NCBI RefSeq assembly: GCF_006636205.1
Contig: NZ_VIGB01000003.1
Span: 6,512,501 to 6,576,500 of the forward strand
Direction: 5' to 3'
DNA from: Kitasatospora acidiphila
GTDB lineage: Bacteria; Actinomycetota; Actinomycetes; Streptomycetales; Streptomycetaceae
Length of the DNA: 64,000 bases
The translations under genes were made by a program, and so were the position numbers. Below the pieces are notes generated by a model. It did no database searches, had not been told where the DNA came from, and saw nothing but the letters and a program-made list of their open reading frames with translations. Of the stretch, positions 55,358 through 63,775 are shown piece after piece. Numbering within the stretch: position 1 is the stretch's first letter; each line of letters starts with the position of its first letter.

Positions 55358-56584
55358 ATGTTCCATCGTATGAAGATTGTGGTTCGGGTGAAGCTGGAAC
55401 CGTCGCCGTGTCAGGCCGACGCGCTCACCGCGACACTGCGGGCGTGCAACCGGGCCGCGAACCACATTTCCGAGGTTGCGTTCGCCAAAGGTGAGATCCG
55501 CCGCAACGGGCTGCAGCCATTGGTGTACCGGCACGTCAAGAACGCCTACGAGCTCGGGGCGCAGGCCACTGTGCGGTCGGTGAAGAAGGTCTGCGACGCG
55601 TACGCGACGCTGAAAGCCAACCTTCGGGCTGGGAACCTCGGCCCGAAGGGAAGCAAGCGACGCAACAAAGCAGAATCCAGGCCGATCGCGTTCCACCCCG
55701 AGGCGGCCCAGCCCTTCGACGACCGGATGCTGTCATGGAACACCGACGAGAAGACGGTGTCGATCTGGACAACGGCCGGGCGACTGAAGGGCATCGGATT
55801 CCGCTGTTCCTCAGCTGCGCTGCGGATGCTTACGGAGCACCGGCGTGGCGAGTCCGATCTCGTCCACCGCGACGGCCAGTGGTACCTGTACGCGACCTGT
55901 GACATCCCTGCCCCACCCTTGGCCGAGCCCACCGACTGGATCGGCGTAGACCTCGGGATCGTCAACATCGCCACCACATCGGACGGAGTGGTATGGGCTG
56001 GGCGAGGCCTGAACCGGCACCGCGCCCGCATGGTCGCCCTGCGCGCCAAGCTCCAGAGGAAGGGCACCAAGTCCGCCAAGCGGGCCCTCAAGCGGCAGCG
56101 CCGCAAGGAGTCGCGTCGGGCAACTGAGATCAACCACATCATCTCCAAAACCATCGTCACAGCCGCTGAACGCACCTCACGTGGAATCGCCTTGGAAGAC
56201 CTGACGGGCATCCGCGAGAGGGTCAAGGCCAAGCACGACCAGCGGTATCTCCTCCACTCCTGGGCGTTCGCCCAGCTCGGAACATTCGTGGAGTACAAGG
56301 CCCAACGCGCCGGTGTCCCGGTCGTACGCGTCAACCCGGCCTATACCTCCCGGCAGTGCTCCGCCTGCTGGCATACTCACAAAAAGAATCGAGTGGACCA
56401 GGCCACGTTCGCGTGCCGCGCCTGCGGAATGACCATGCACGCGGATGTCAACGGCTCCCGCAACATCCGCCATCGCGCGGCTGGTGCGTGGCAGCGGGGC
56501 ACAGTCAACTGCCCCACCAGCACCGGTCGGAGTGCTGGTCAGACGCGGACGCCGTCGAGGGGCGACTTCTCGGGGACACGGTGA
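55358..56584 (+). CDS. tnpB: TnpB RNA-guided nuclease / transposase accessory protein
   Basis: A 408-aa TnpB. The RuvC residues are intact: D198 in WIGVDLGIVNIA, E280 in GIALEDLTGI and D363 in MHADVNGSRNI. The zinc ribbon cysteines are C334, C337, C353 and C356. The N-terminal wedge region has PSPCQADALTATLRACNRAAN. ATG 55358 is used; ATG 55370 (MKIVVRVKLEPSP) is an equally good family start. Base composition is lower in G+C than the neighbours. TnpB proteins cut DNA guided by an RNA from the element's right end. Confidence 0.93.
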   Translation: MFHRMKIVVRVKLEPSPCQADALTATLRACNRAANHISEVAFAKGEIRRNGLQPLVYRHVKNAYELGAQATVRSVKKVCDAYATLKANLRAGNLGPKGSKRRNKAESRPIAFHPEAAQPFDDRMLSWNTDEKTVSIWTTAGRLKGIGFRCSSAALRMLTEHRRGESDLVHRDGQWYLYATCDIPAPPLAEPTDWIGVDLGIVNIATTSDGVVWAGRGLNRHRARMVALRAKLQRKGTKSAKRALKRQRRKESRRATEINHIISKTIVTAAERTSRGIALEDLTGIRERVKAKHDQRYLLHSWAFAQLGTFVEYKAQRAGVPVVRVNPAYTSRQCSACWHTHKKNRVDQATFACRACGMTMHADVNGSRNIRHRAAGAWQRGTVNCPTSTGRSAGQTRTPSRGDFSGTR

Positions 56585-56620
56585 GCTGCAAGCCCGGGAC
56601 TTCAATCCCAGGCAGTTGAC
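56480..56620 (+). ncRNA. putative omega-RNA at the right end of the tnpB element
   Basis: TnpB guide RNAs overlap the 3' end of tnpB and run to the element's right end. Here the right end has the hairpin GCC-C-GGGA-6-TCCC-A-GGC (56592-56613) followed by AGTTGAC, resembling such ends in actinobacterial elements. The RNA boundaries are not determined; the guide would be the sequence directly to the right. Confidence 0.4.
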
Positions 56621-56698
56621 AGCATTCACTTAATGCTTGTGACGCACCTTCATGGCAGACTGCCGCGCGTAGCGGGCGGTTCGAGGAGGACGGGGCGG

Positions 56699-57568
56699 AT
56701 GAACAGCACGGTGGGCAGCGGCAGCGGGGTGACGGTTCGTCGGCTGCTGCTGGGATCCCAGCTGCGCCGGCTGCGCGAGGCGCAGGGGGTGAGCCGGGAG
56801 GACGCCGGCTACGAGATCCGCGCCTCGGAGTCGAAGATCGGGCGGATGGAGCTGGGCCGGGTCAGCTTCAAGGAGCGTGACGTGGCCGACCTGCTCACCC
56901 TGTACGGCGTGAGCGACCCCAAGCAGCGCGGCGAACTGCTCGGCATGGTCCGGATCGCCAACGCCGTGCCCTGGTGGCACGACTACACCGACGTGGTGCC
57001 GGCCTGGTTCCAGAGCTACCTGGGCTTCGAGGAGGCGGCCGACCGTATTTGTGCCTACGAGGTGCAGTTCGTCCCCGGCCTGCTGCAGACCGAGGAGTAC
57101 GCCCGCGCCGTGATCCGGCTCGGCAGCCAGAGCGCCCCGGAGGGCGAGATCGAGCGGCGGGTCGAGGTGCGGATGCGCCGCCAGCGCCTACTCACCGGCG
57201 AGCAGGCCCCGCGGCTGGCCATGGTGATCGACGAGGCGGCGCTGCGCCGGCCGTGCGGCGGGCCCGAGGTGATGCGCGGGCAGCTGCTCCACCTGCTGGA
57301 GCTGGCCGAGCGCCCCGGCATCGAGTTGCAGGTGATGCCGCTGGGCAGCGCCGGACTGCGGGCCGAGAGCGGCACCTTCTCGCTGCTCGGCTTCCGCGAG
57401 CCGGACCTCGCCGACGTGGTCTACCTGGAGCAGTTCACCACCGCCCTCTACCTGGACCGGCCGCGCGAAGTCGCCGAGTACCGCGACACGTTGGGCCGAT
57501 TGCGGGAGGACAGCCTGAGCCCGGAATCGAGCCGGGAGCTTCTGTCGAGGATGCTCCAAGAGGCCTGA
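56699..57568 (+). CDS. XRE-family regulator with DUF5753
   Basis: A 289-aa regulator. The helix-turn-helix (about residues 16-70) has LGSQLRRLREAQGVSREDAGYEIRASESKIGRMELG (seen in parts). DUF5753 includes AYEVQFVPGLLQTEEYARAVI, LAMVIDEAALRRPCGG, IELQVMPLG and VVYLEQFTTALYLDRP. ATG 56699 has GAGGAGG upstream. Unlike the other two regulators it has no DUF397 or ATPase gene beside it, and its G+C content is normal, so it probably predates the insertion of the TnpB element. Confidence 0.92.
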   Translation: MNSTVGSGSGVTVRRLLLGSQLRRLREAQGVSREDAGYEIRASESKIGRMELGRVSFKERDVADLLTLYGVSDPKQRGELLGMVRIANAVPWWHDYTDVVPAWFQSYLGFEEAADRICAYEVQFVPGLLQTEEYARAVIRLGSQSAPEGEIERRVEVRMRRQRLLTGEQAPRLAMVIDEAALRRPCGGPEVMRGQLLHLLELAERPGIELQVMPLGSAGLRAESGTFSLLGFREPDLADVVYLEQFTTALYLDRPREVAEYRDTLGRLREDSLSPESSRELLSRMLQEA

Positions 57569-57622
57569 CGCATCAGTAGGATGATCGGCTGTCAGTTCGC
57601 GCCAACTCGCAAGGGGCTTCAG

Positions 57623-59080
57623 GTGTCGCACTTTACGGAACTCGCCCTGCAGTACATCGACGGACAGTGGCGCCAGGGCAGCGGCTCCTGGGAGATCGTC
57701 GACATCAACCCGTTCGACGGCGAGAAGCTGGCCAGCATCACGGTGGCCACCGTCGGCGAGGTCGACGAGGCCTACCGCGCGGCCGAGCGGGCGCAGAAGG
57801 AGTGGGCGAAGCAGAACCCCTACGCCCGCCGGCTGGTCTTCGAGCGGGCGCTGCGGCTGCTCGAGGAGCGCGAGCAGGAGATCACCGAGACCATCATCGC
57901 CGAGCTCGGCGGCACCTACCTCAAGGCCGGCTTCGAGCTCTCGCTCACCAAGGACATGCTGCGCGAGTGCATGCAGCTGTCGCTGCGCCCGGAGGGCCGG
58001 ATCCTGCCGTCGCCGGTGGACGGCAAGGAGAACCGGGTCTACCGGCTGCCGGTCGGCGTGGTCGGCGTGATCAGCCCGTTCAACTTCCCGCTCTTCCTCT
58101 CCACCAAGGCGGTCGCCCCGGCGCTGGCGCTCGGCAACGGCGTGGTGCTCAAGCCGCACCAGGACGCGCCGATCACCGGCGGCACCCTGCTCGCCAAGCT
58201 CTTCGAGGACGCCGGACTGCCCGCCGGCCTGTTCAACGTGGTCGTCACCGACATCGCCGAGATCGGTGACGCGCTGCTGGAGCACCCGGTGCCCAAAGCC
58301 ATCGCCTTCACCGGTTCGGACCGGGTCGGCCGGCACGTCGCCACCGTCGCCGCCTCGCACTTCAAGCGCTCGGTGCTGGAGCTGGGCGGCAACAGCGCGC
58401 TGATCGTGCTGGACGACGCCGACGTCGACTACGCGGTGGACGCGGCCGTGTTCAGCCGGTTCGCACACCAGGGGCAGGTCTGCATGGCCGCCAACCGGGT
58501 GCTGGTGGACCGCACGGTCCTGGCCGAGTTCACCGAGAAGTTCGTGGCCAAGGTCGCCTCGCTCACGGTCGGCGACCCCAAGGACCCGAACACCCAGATC
58601 GGCCCGCTGATCAACTCCACCCAGGCCGACGCGATCAACGCCGAGGTGGACCGCGTGGTGGCCGCCGGCGCCACCGTGCTGCTGCGCGGCAGCTCCGTCG
58701 GCACCCTGGTGTCGCCGGTGGTGCTCACCGACATCCCGGCCGAATCACCGCTGCTGCAGCGCGAGTTGTTCGGTCCGGTAGTGATGCTGATCCCGTTCGA
58801 CGGCGAGGACGAGGCGATCGAGATCGCCAACGACACCCCGTTCGGGCTGAGCGGCGCGGTGCACAGCGCCTCGGTGGAGCGCGGCGTCCGGGTGGCGCAG
58901 CGGATCGACAGCGGCATGATCCACGTCAATGACGGGACCATCGCCGACGAGGCGATCGTGCCGTTCGGCGGCGAGAAGAACTCGGGCGTGGGCCGCCTCA
59001 ACGGCGAGTCCACCGTGGAGGCCTTCACCACCCAGAAGTGGATCTCCATCCAGCACGGGCGGTCGCCCTTCCCGTTTTAG
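57623..59080 (+). CDS. aldehyde dehydrogenase family protein
   Basis: A 485-aa NAD(P)-dependent aldehyde dehydrogenase. Seen are the cofactor motif ISPFNFPLFLSTKAV, FTGSDRVGRHV, the catalytic Glu in VLELGGNSALIV and the nucleophile Cys in HQGQVCMAANRVLV, and the C-terminal PFGGEKNSGVGRLNG. The pattern resembles benzaldehyde- or vanillin-type dehydrogenases more than betaine aldehyde dehydrogenases, but the substrate is open. GTG 57623 with AAGGGG upstream is preferred over ATG 57581. Confidence 0.93.
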   Translation: MSHFTELALQYIDGQWRQGSGSWEIVDINPFDGEKLASITVATVGEVDEAYRAAERAQKEWAKQNPYARRLVFERALRLLEEREQEITETIIAELGGTYLKAGFELSLTKDMLRECMQLSLRPEGRILPSPVDGKENRVYRLPVGVVGVISPFNFPLFLSTKAVAPALALGNGVVLKPHQDAPITGGTLLAKLFEDAGLPAGLFNVVVTDIAEIGDALLEHPVPKAIAFTGSDRVGRHVATVAASHFKRSVLELGGNSALIVLDDADVDYAVDAAVFSRFAHQGQVCMAANRVLVDRTVLAEFTEKFVAKVASLTVGDPKDPNTQIGPLINSTQADAINAEVDRVVAAGATVLLRGSSVGTLVSPVVLTDIPAESPLLQRELFGPVVMLIPFDGEDEAIEIANDTPFGLSGAVHSASVERGVRVAQRIDSGMIHVNDGTIADEAIVPFGGEKNSGVGRLNGESTVEAFTTQKWISIQHGRSPFPF

Positions 59081-59091
59081 ACAAGAGGGGT

Positions 59092-59119
59092 CCGTTCTGA
59101 GGAACGAGCCGTTCTGAGG
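59092..59119 (+). repeat. direct repeat of 11 bp, period 17
   Basis: CCGTTCTGAGG occurs at 59092-59102 and 59109-59119, upstream of the small gene at 59174. It could be a binding site with two half-sites on one face of the helix, or a chance duplication. Confidence 0.5.
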
Positions 59120-59124
59120 CTGAG

Positions 59125-59176
59125 CATGGCTGGGCCTACCATCACAGAAGAGGTATGGATGGGAGGCCCAGCCATG
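59125..59176 (+). promoter_or_regulatory. 12-bp inverted repeat covering the start codon of the downstream gene
   Basis: CATGGCTGGGCC (59125-59136) is exactly complementary to GGCCCAGCCATG (59165-59176). The second arm includes the ATG and the spacer, and the Shine-Dalgarno GGGAGG is at its edge. In the RNA this would hide the start of the 98-aa gene. Confidence 0.6.
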
Positions 59177-59470
59177 ACCAAGCGACCGAAGCCCAGCAGC
59201 AGGCTCCGCCAAGGCACCCAGGCCCTGCTGGAGCGGCGCGGCATGATGGCCGCCGCCCCCGGCGGCAAGCCCCGCCCGATCGGGCCGGAGCTGCACACCC
59301 AGCTGTCCGCCGCCCAGGGGAAGACCGCCGGCTACGGCAGCTATGCCGCGCTGGCCGGCCAGGCCGGCCGCCGGGTGCCCGAGGAGCGCGCCCACACCGG
59401 GGCCCAGCCCGCGCACGTCGAGCTCAAGGGCCACCGGCACCGCGGCGCCGAGCGGCACTCCGCGCACTGA
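59174..59470 (+). CDS. small basic hypothetical protein (98 aa)
   Basis: ATG 59174 is chosen because GGGAGG is seven bases upstream. The protein is rich in Arg, Gly, Ala and His (KPSSRLRQGTQALLERRG, KGHRHRGAERHSAH) with no hydrophobic segment. It is probably disordered and nucleic-acid binding, but no family was recognised. Its start lies in a predicted RNA hairpin. It is convergent with the 5'-nucleotidase gene. Confidence 0.55.
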   Translation: MTKRPKPSSRLRQGTQALLERRGMMAAAPGGKPRPIGPELHTQLSAAQGKTAGYGSYAALAGQAGRRVPEERAHTGAQPAHVELKGHRHRGAERHSAH

Positions 59471-59483
59471 ACCCGCGCACGGC

Positions 59484-59519
59484 TCGGCCCCCGCAGCCCT
59501 TCGGGGCGGCGGGGGCCGA
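59484..59519. terminator. bidirectional terminator
   Basis: TCGGCCCCCGC and its complement GCGGGGGCCGA form an 11-bp stem; the loop contains a second hairpin (GCCC-TTCG-GGGC). It lies between the convergent small gene and the 5'-nucleotidase gene. Confidence 0.75.
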
Positions 59520-59530
59520 CGCACGTGTGA

Positions 59531-61350
59531 CTACGGGAAGACCGGCGCGCCGGCCCGCACCAGCCGCCAGGAAACCGCCGCGAAGTCGGCCGGGTCGATC
59601 ACGCCCTTGGCCTTCACCCAGGCGATCATCGTGTTGCGGATCTCGTCCGAGCTGGTCCACACCTGCTTGGCGGCGGCGACGTGCGGGAAGTTGCCGCCGC
59701 CGTTGGCCCGGTAGTTGTTGACGGCCAGCACGAACTGCCCGGCCGGGTCGACCGGCTTGCCCGCGTACGACAGGTTGACGATCCGCGAACCGACCGGCTG
59801 CGAGATGTCGATGTCGTAGCCCAGTCCGTAGATCGAGTCGAAGTTGTAGTCCGGGATGCCGTTCTGGTTGGTCAGGGTGTCCGGGTTGACCGGCGCGCCC
59901 GGGGCCAGCTGGGCGAAGTACGTCATCGAGAACTCGAGGTAGTCCTTGAGCTGGCTGCCCGTCATCAGTCGGGCCTCCAGGGTGTTCTCGTAGATGTAGA
60001 GGCCCGCGACATCGCGCAGCTTCAGCGTGCCGGCCGGGATGTCGGCGGTCCGGTTGAACGGCGCGGCCTGGGCCACCACCGGCAGGTTGGCGTAACTCGT
60101 GCCCGCCAGCGCCGCCTTGACGGTGTCCTGCTGCACCCTGCCGATCAGGTCGATGATCGGGGTGTCCTTGAACCGCGCCTGGGCGATCGACAGGTCCACC
60201 TTGCTGGTGCCGATCACCTGGTTGACGTAGGCGACCACCTTGTCGTGCTGCTCCTTCAGCAGCATGACGATCTCCTGGTCCTCGTCCACGGTGTTGGAGT
60301 TGAGCACCCGGGAGCTGAGCGAGCTGACCGACCAGACGCCCTTCTCGAACTGCACCTCGAAGTCGAACCGGCTCAGCCGCTGACCCCAGCAGAGCGGCTC
60401 GGAGAGCACCACGGTCTTGCCGGTCTGCTTGTTGACGACCAGGCGCTGCGGCACCTCCTTGTGGGTGTGGCCGACCAGCACCGCGTCGATCCCGGGCACC
60501 TCGGCGGCCATCTCGCCGGAGGCGTCCTCGGGGAACGGGAGCTGGGTGCCGTAGGAGGAGGGCTCGTCGATCCCGGAGTGCGCGGACACGATCACGATGT
60601 CGGCGCCCGCGGCCTTCAGCTTGGGCACGTAGATCTTGGCCGCCTCGACGATGCCGTTGAAGGTCATCTGGCCCTGCACGTTGGCCTTGTCCCAGATCGC
60701 GATGCCCGGGTTGGTCAGGCCCAGGATGCCCACCTTCAGCGGCCGGCCGCCGCCCAGGTGCAGCGTCTGGATCACGTAGGGCTGGAAGGCGGGCTTCTCG
60801 TCCTTGGCGTGCAGCGCGTTGGCGCCCAGCAGCGGGAAGTCCAGCTGCTCCTCGAAGGCCTTGACGGTGGGGATGCCGTAGTTGAACTCGTGGTTGCCCA
60901 GCGCCGCCGCGTCGTAGCCGATGACGTTCATCGCGGTGGCCATCGGGTGCTCGGGGGCGTCGTCGCCGGTGATCGGCTCGACCCGGGCGAAGTAGTAGCT
61001 GAGCTGGGTGCCCTGGATGATGTCGCCGGCGTCGATCAGCAGGGTGCGGTCCCAACCCACCTCGTCACGCACCTGGTTGACCAGGGTGGAGATCTTGGCC
61101 AGGCCGACCGCGTTGTGCTGCGCGTCGGTGTAGACGGCGTCGGTGAAGTAGTCCCAGTTGACGGCGTGGCCGTGCACATCGGTGGTGCCCATCACGGTGA
61201 ACTTCGCCTTGTGCGGCCCGGGCGGCGGTGCTGCGGCTCGGCCTCGGCCGCCGCAGGCTCGGCGGCGGCCACCGACACCCCCGACACCAGGGCGGCGCCG
61301 GCCGCGGTGGCGGCGGTCCGGGTGACGAAGTCGCGGCGGTTCAAGGGCAT
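59531..61350 (-). CDS. bifunctional 2',3'-cyclic nucleotide phosphodiesterase / 5'-nucleotidase, Tat-exported, frameshifted as sequenced
   Basis: A reconstructed protein of about 606 aa. The N-terminus NRRDFVTRTAATAAGAALVSG is a twin-arginine signal. The calcineurin-like domain has GTTDVHGH, LIDAGDIIQGTQL, ALGNHEFNYG and AVLVGHTHKEVP, the metallophosphatase motifs in order. The C-terminal 5'-nucleotidase domain contains LYIYENTLEARLMTGSQLKDYLE and ANGGGNFPHV. It should release phosphate from extracellular nucleotides. The frame breaks near 61218-61223; one added C joins the signal peptide (EPQHRRP) to GPHKAKFTVMGTT. ATG 61348-61350 has GGAG upstream. Confidence 0.9.
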
Positions 61351-61528
61351 GGGGTCACTCCAGTGGGGTCGAACGGGTGGTGACACGTGATGACGCGCGT
61401 AGAGATACGCGCGTAGAAGTGTGCCCTGAAACCACCCGCCGCGAACAGACCCCAAATATGGACTGGAGGTGACGAGTTCCCGACATCGGGGTGCCGGGAG
61501 TTTGACGGTGGCTCAGATCGAGCTGCGG

Positions 61529-62110
61529 CTAACAGTGCGTCAAGCGGGCCAGCGCATGGTCCACCCGGGACAGGAACTCGTCCGTCGGATCGGTCGCCTG
61601 CGGCTCCATCCGCTGCCACAGCAGCGCCCGTTCGTACCAGTCCAGGGTGCTGGTCAGCTGCCGTGCGACGGTGTCCGCGACCTCGTCGGTCGCCGGTACG
61701 GCCAGCCGGGCGCCGCACACGGCCAGCAACTGCTGGGCGGCCCGGGCGGCCTCGCTCGGCCAGCCGCCGGGCGCCGGCTCGGCCGAGCGCTCCAGGACCT
61801 CGGCACGCAGCACCTCGACGGGAGTGGGGACCAAGAGCCGCTCCTCGACGCCCGGTTGCCGGGTGCCGCCGTCCTGCCCGACCGGAGGCGGGGGCGGTGG
61901 CGGGGGCGGGGGCTGCGTGCCGCCCGCGAAGCTCCACCCGAGCACCGCCCCCGCGCCGTACAGCCCCACCGCCATCGCCGCCGTCCAGACCCCCACTCCG
62001 GCGGCCAGCCCGCTCACCACGCCGATCGCGGCGCCCCCGCTGCCCAGGTAGTGCGCGCGGCTGCCGAACCAGGAGGCGAGCCGCCCGCCGCCCGGCTCAC
62101 TGGTAGCCAC
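61529..62110 (-). CDS. membrane-anchored hypothetical protein with Pro-rich linker
   Basis: A 193-aa protein. Two membrane segments (LGSGGAAIGVVSGLAAGVGVW and MAVGLYGAGAVLGWSFAGG) are followed by a run of ten prolines and a helical C-terminal domain (SEAARAAQQLLAVCGARLAVP, WYERALLWQRMEPQATD). GTG 62108-62110 lies behind GAGGAG, inside the end of the VWA gene (14-bp overlap). It is therefore translated with the VWA lipoprotein and may be its membrane partner. No known family. Confidence 0.75.
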   Translation of the reverse strand: MATSEPGGGRLASWFGSRAHYLGSGGAAIGVVSGLAAGVGVWTAAMAVGLYGAGAVLGWSFAGGTQPPPPPPPPPPVGQDGGTRQPGVEERLLVPTPVEVLRAEVLERSAEPAPGGWPSEAARAAQQLLAVCGARLAVPATDEVADTVARQLTSTLDWYERALLWQRMEPQATDPTDEFLSRVDHALARLTHC

Positions 62111-63761
62111 GGATCTCCTCGAACACGCCGTCCAGCGAACTCGTCAGGGCGTCGAACAGCCGCCCGCCGGTCAGGTCCGCGATGCCCTGCAACTGGTCCT
62201 TGGCACCCTCGCCGAACAGGATCGGAAAGACCGGGATCGCCTGCCGGCCCGCTGGCAGCGCCTTGTAGAACGCGGAGAAGTCGCCCGCCGTGGCGCCCTC
62301 GTTGCTCTCCCCGTCGGTCATCAGCACGATCGAGGTGAACCGGTCGTCGCCGGCCTGCGCCTGCTGGCCGGCGAGCTCGCGGTAGGCGGTCTCCAGGGTG
62401 TCGTAGATGGCGGTGCCGCCGCCGGCCGACAGGCTCCGCACATCGGAGTCGATCGCGGCCAGCTCGTTCTGCGGGTTGTCGGCCGGGACTTGGTGGACCT
62501 TCTCCCACTTCACCGCGTCGGCGAAGGAGATCAGGGTGACCTGCTCGCGGTCGCGGAACCCGTCCACGCTGTGGCTGCCGTCCGCGCCGGTGAGCAGGCC
62601 GAGCGCCTTCTTCAGGTTCGCCAGCCGATCGCCCGCCATCGAGCCCGAGGTGTCCAGCACGTAGAGCGTGCGGGACGGCCGGCGCAGCTGGTTCTGGTAG
62701 GCCGCCAGCAGCCCGTCCGCCACTGGACGGCTGCCGGGGAACGGGAGTTCGGGCCGCCGGTCGGTGCTCAGGCCGGCGCCCGGCTGCACCCCGGCGACCA
62801 CCGGGCGGCGCTCGGTGGTGTCGGTGATCTTGCGCTGGGTGTCCTGGCGCAGGAGGTAGGCCGTCAGCCGGCTGAACGCGTCCTTGGCCTGCGACGGTGC
62901 CGAAGCCAGCAGGGTCAGCGGGTAGTCCGCGGAGACCACGCCGTCGGTCGGGCGGATCACGGTCAGCTGGGCGTCGCCCGGCAGCGTCCGGTTGAGCTCC
63001 AGCAGCACCGACTCGTAGTTGACCAGCGCGCCGACCTGGGCGCCGGTGCCGCCCGTCGCGGTGCGCTGGTAGGACTGGGCCAGCCAGCCGGAGGAGCCCG
63101 AGGTGAGCTTCTGCCCGGCGAAGAAGGTGCGCAGCGCGGGGGAGGCCTTGGCCACGTCGGCGTCGGTCAGCGCGGCCTGGGCGCCGGAGAACGCCGAGGC
63201 CAGCCCGATCAGCGCGGACAGCCCGGAGTTGGACTGGGCGGGGTCGGTCATCCCGAAGGTCAGCTTGCCCTGGCCGACCGCGTCGCCGATCTGCGACCAG
63301 CTGACCTTGGCCGGATCCCAGCCGAGGCCGGAGAGCACCGAGGATCGCACCCCGAACGCCACCGGCGAGTCCATCACCGGTGTCTCCGAGAGCAGCTTGC
63401 CGGCCGCCGCCTGGTCGAGCCGCAGGTAGCGGTTGGACGGGAACCAGAGCGCGTCGTACGTCCCGTCCGCCCGGCCGGCACTGACCGTGTTCGCGCCGTC
63501 CAGGGTGCCGGTGTAGCTGAGCTTGACGGTGACCCCGGTGGCCTTCTGGGCGTCGTCCAGGATCGGCTGCATGTCCTGCAGTTCGCTGCCGCCCAGCACC
63601 CGCAGGGTGTACGGCGCGCCGCTCGGCGCGGGGGCGGCGCTGCCGCTGGCGCTGGCGGTCGGGGCCGGCTCGGGCGCGGAGCCGCTGCTGCAGCCGGTGA
63701 CGGCGGTCAGCAGCACCGCCAGGGCACCGAGGGCGGCGCGGCGCGGCAGGTGGCGGACCAT
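62097..63761 (-). CDS. lipoprotein with solute-binding-like region and VWA domain
   Basis: A 554-aa lipoprotein. The signal LGALAVLLTAVTGC ends in a lipobox cysteine. Residues about 40-330 resemble a periplasmic solute-binding protein (LRVLGGSELQDMQPILDDAQ, DALWFPSNRYLRL, LTFGMTDPAQSNSGLSALIG). From about 365 there is a VWA domain with the MIDAS motif DTSGSMAG, a threonine in GGTAIYDTL and IVLMTDGESNEG. ATG 63759-63761 is chosen because GAGGAG is seven bases upstream. The fusion suggests a surface-bound sensor or substrate-recognition protein. Confidence 0.88.
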   Translation of the reverse strand: MVRHLPRRAALGALAVLLTAVTGCSSGSAPEPAPTASASGSAAPAPSGAPYTLRVLGGSELQDMQPILDDAQKATGVTVKLSYTGTLDGANTVSAGRADGTYDALWFPSNRYLRLDQAAAGKLLSETPVMDSPVAFGVRSSVLSGLGWDPAKVSWSQIGDAVGQGKLTFGMTDPAQSNSGLSALIGLASAFSGAQAALTDADVAKASPALRTFFAGQKLTSGSSGWLAQSYQRTATGGTGAQVGALVNYESVLLELNRTLPGDAQLTVIRPTDGVVSADYPLTLLASAPSQAKDAFSRLTAYLLRQDTQRKITDTTERRPVVAGVQPGAGLSTDRRPELPFPGSRPVADGLLAAYQNQLRRPSRTLYVLDTSGSMAGDRLANLKKALGLLTGADGSHSVDGFRDREQVTLISFADAVKWEKVHQVPADNPQNELAAIDSDVRSLSAGGGTAIYDTLETAYRELAGQQAQAGDDRFTSIVLMTDGESNEGATAGDFSAFYKALPAGRQAIPVFPILFGEGAKDQLQGIADLTGGRLFDALTSSLDGVFEEIRGYQ

Positions 63762-63775
63762 CGGTCGGCTCCTCA

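Larger units (their letters stand above)
55340..56620 (+). mobile_element. IS200/IS605-like element with tnpB only
   Basis: A single tnpB gene framed by a left-end region (from about 55340, a short AT-richer stretch) and a right-end hairpin at 56592-56613, followed by AGTTGAC. No tnpA was found on either side, so it may depend on a transposase elsewhere. The left boundary is approximate. It lies between the radical SAM operon and the third XRE gene. Confidence 0.65.
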
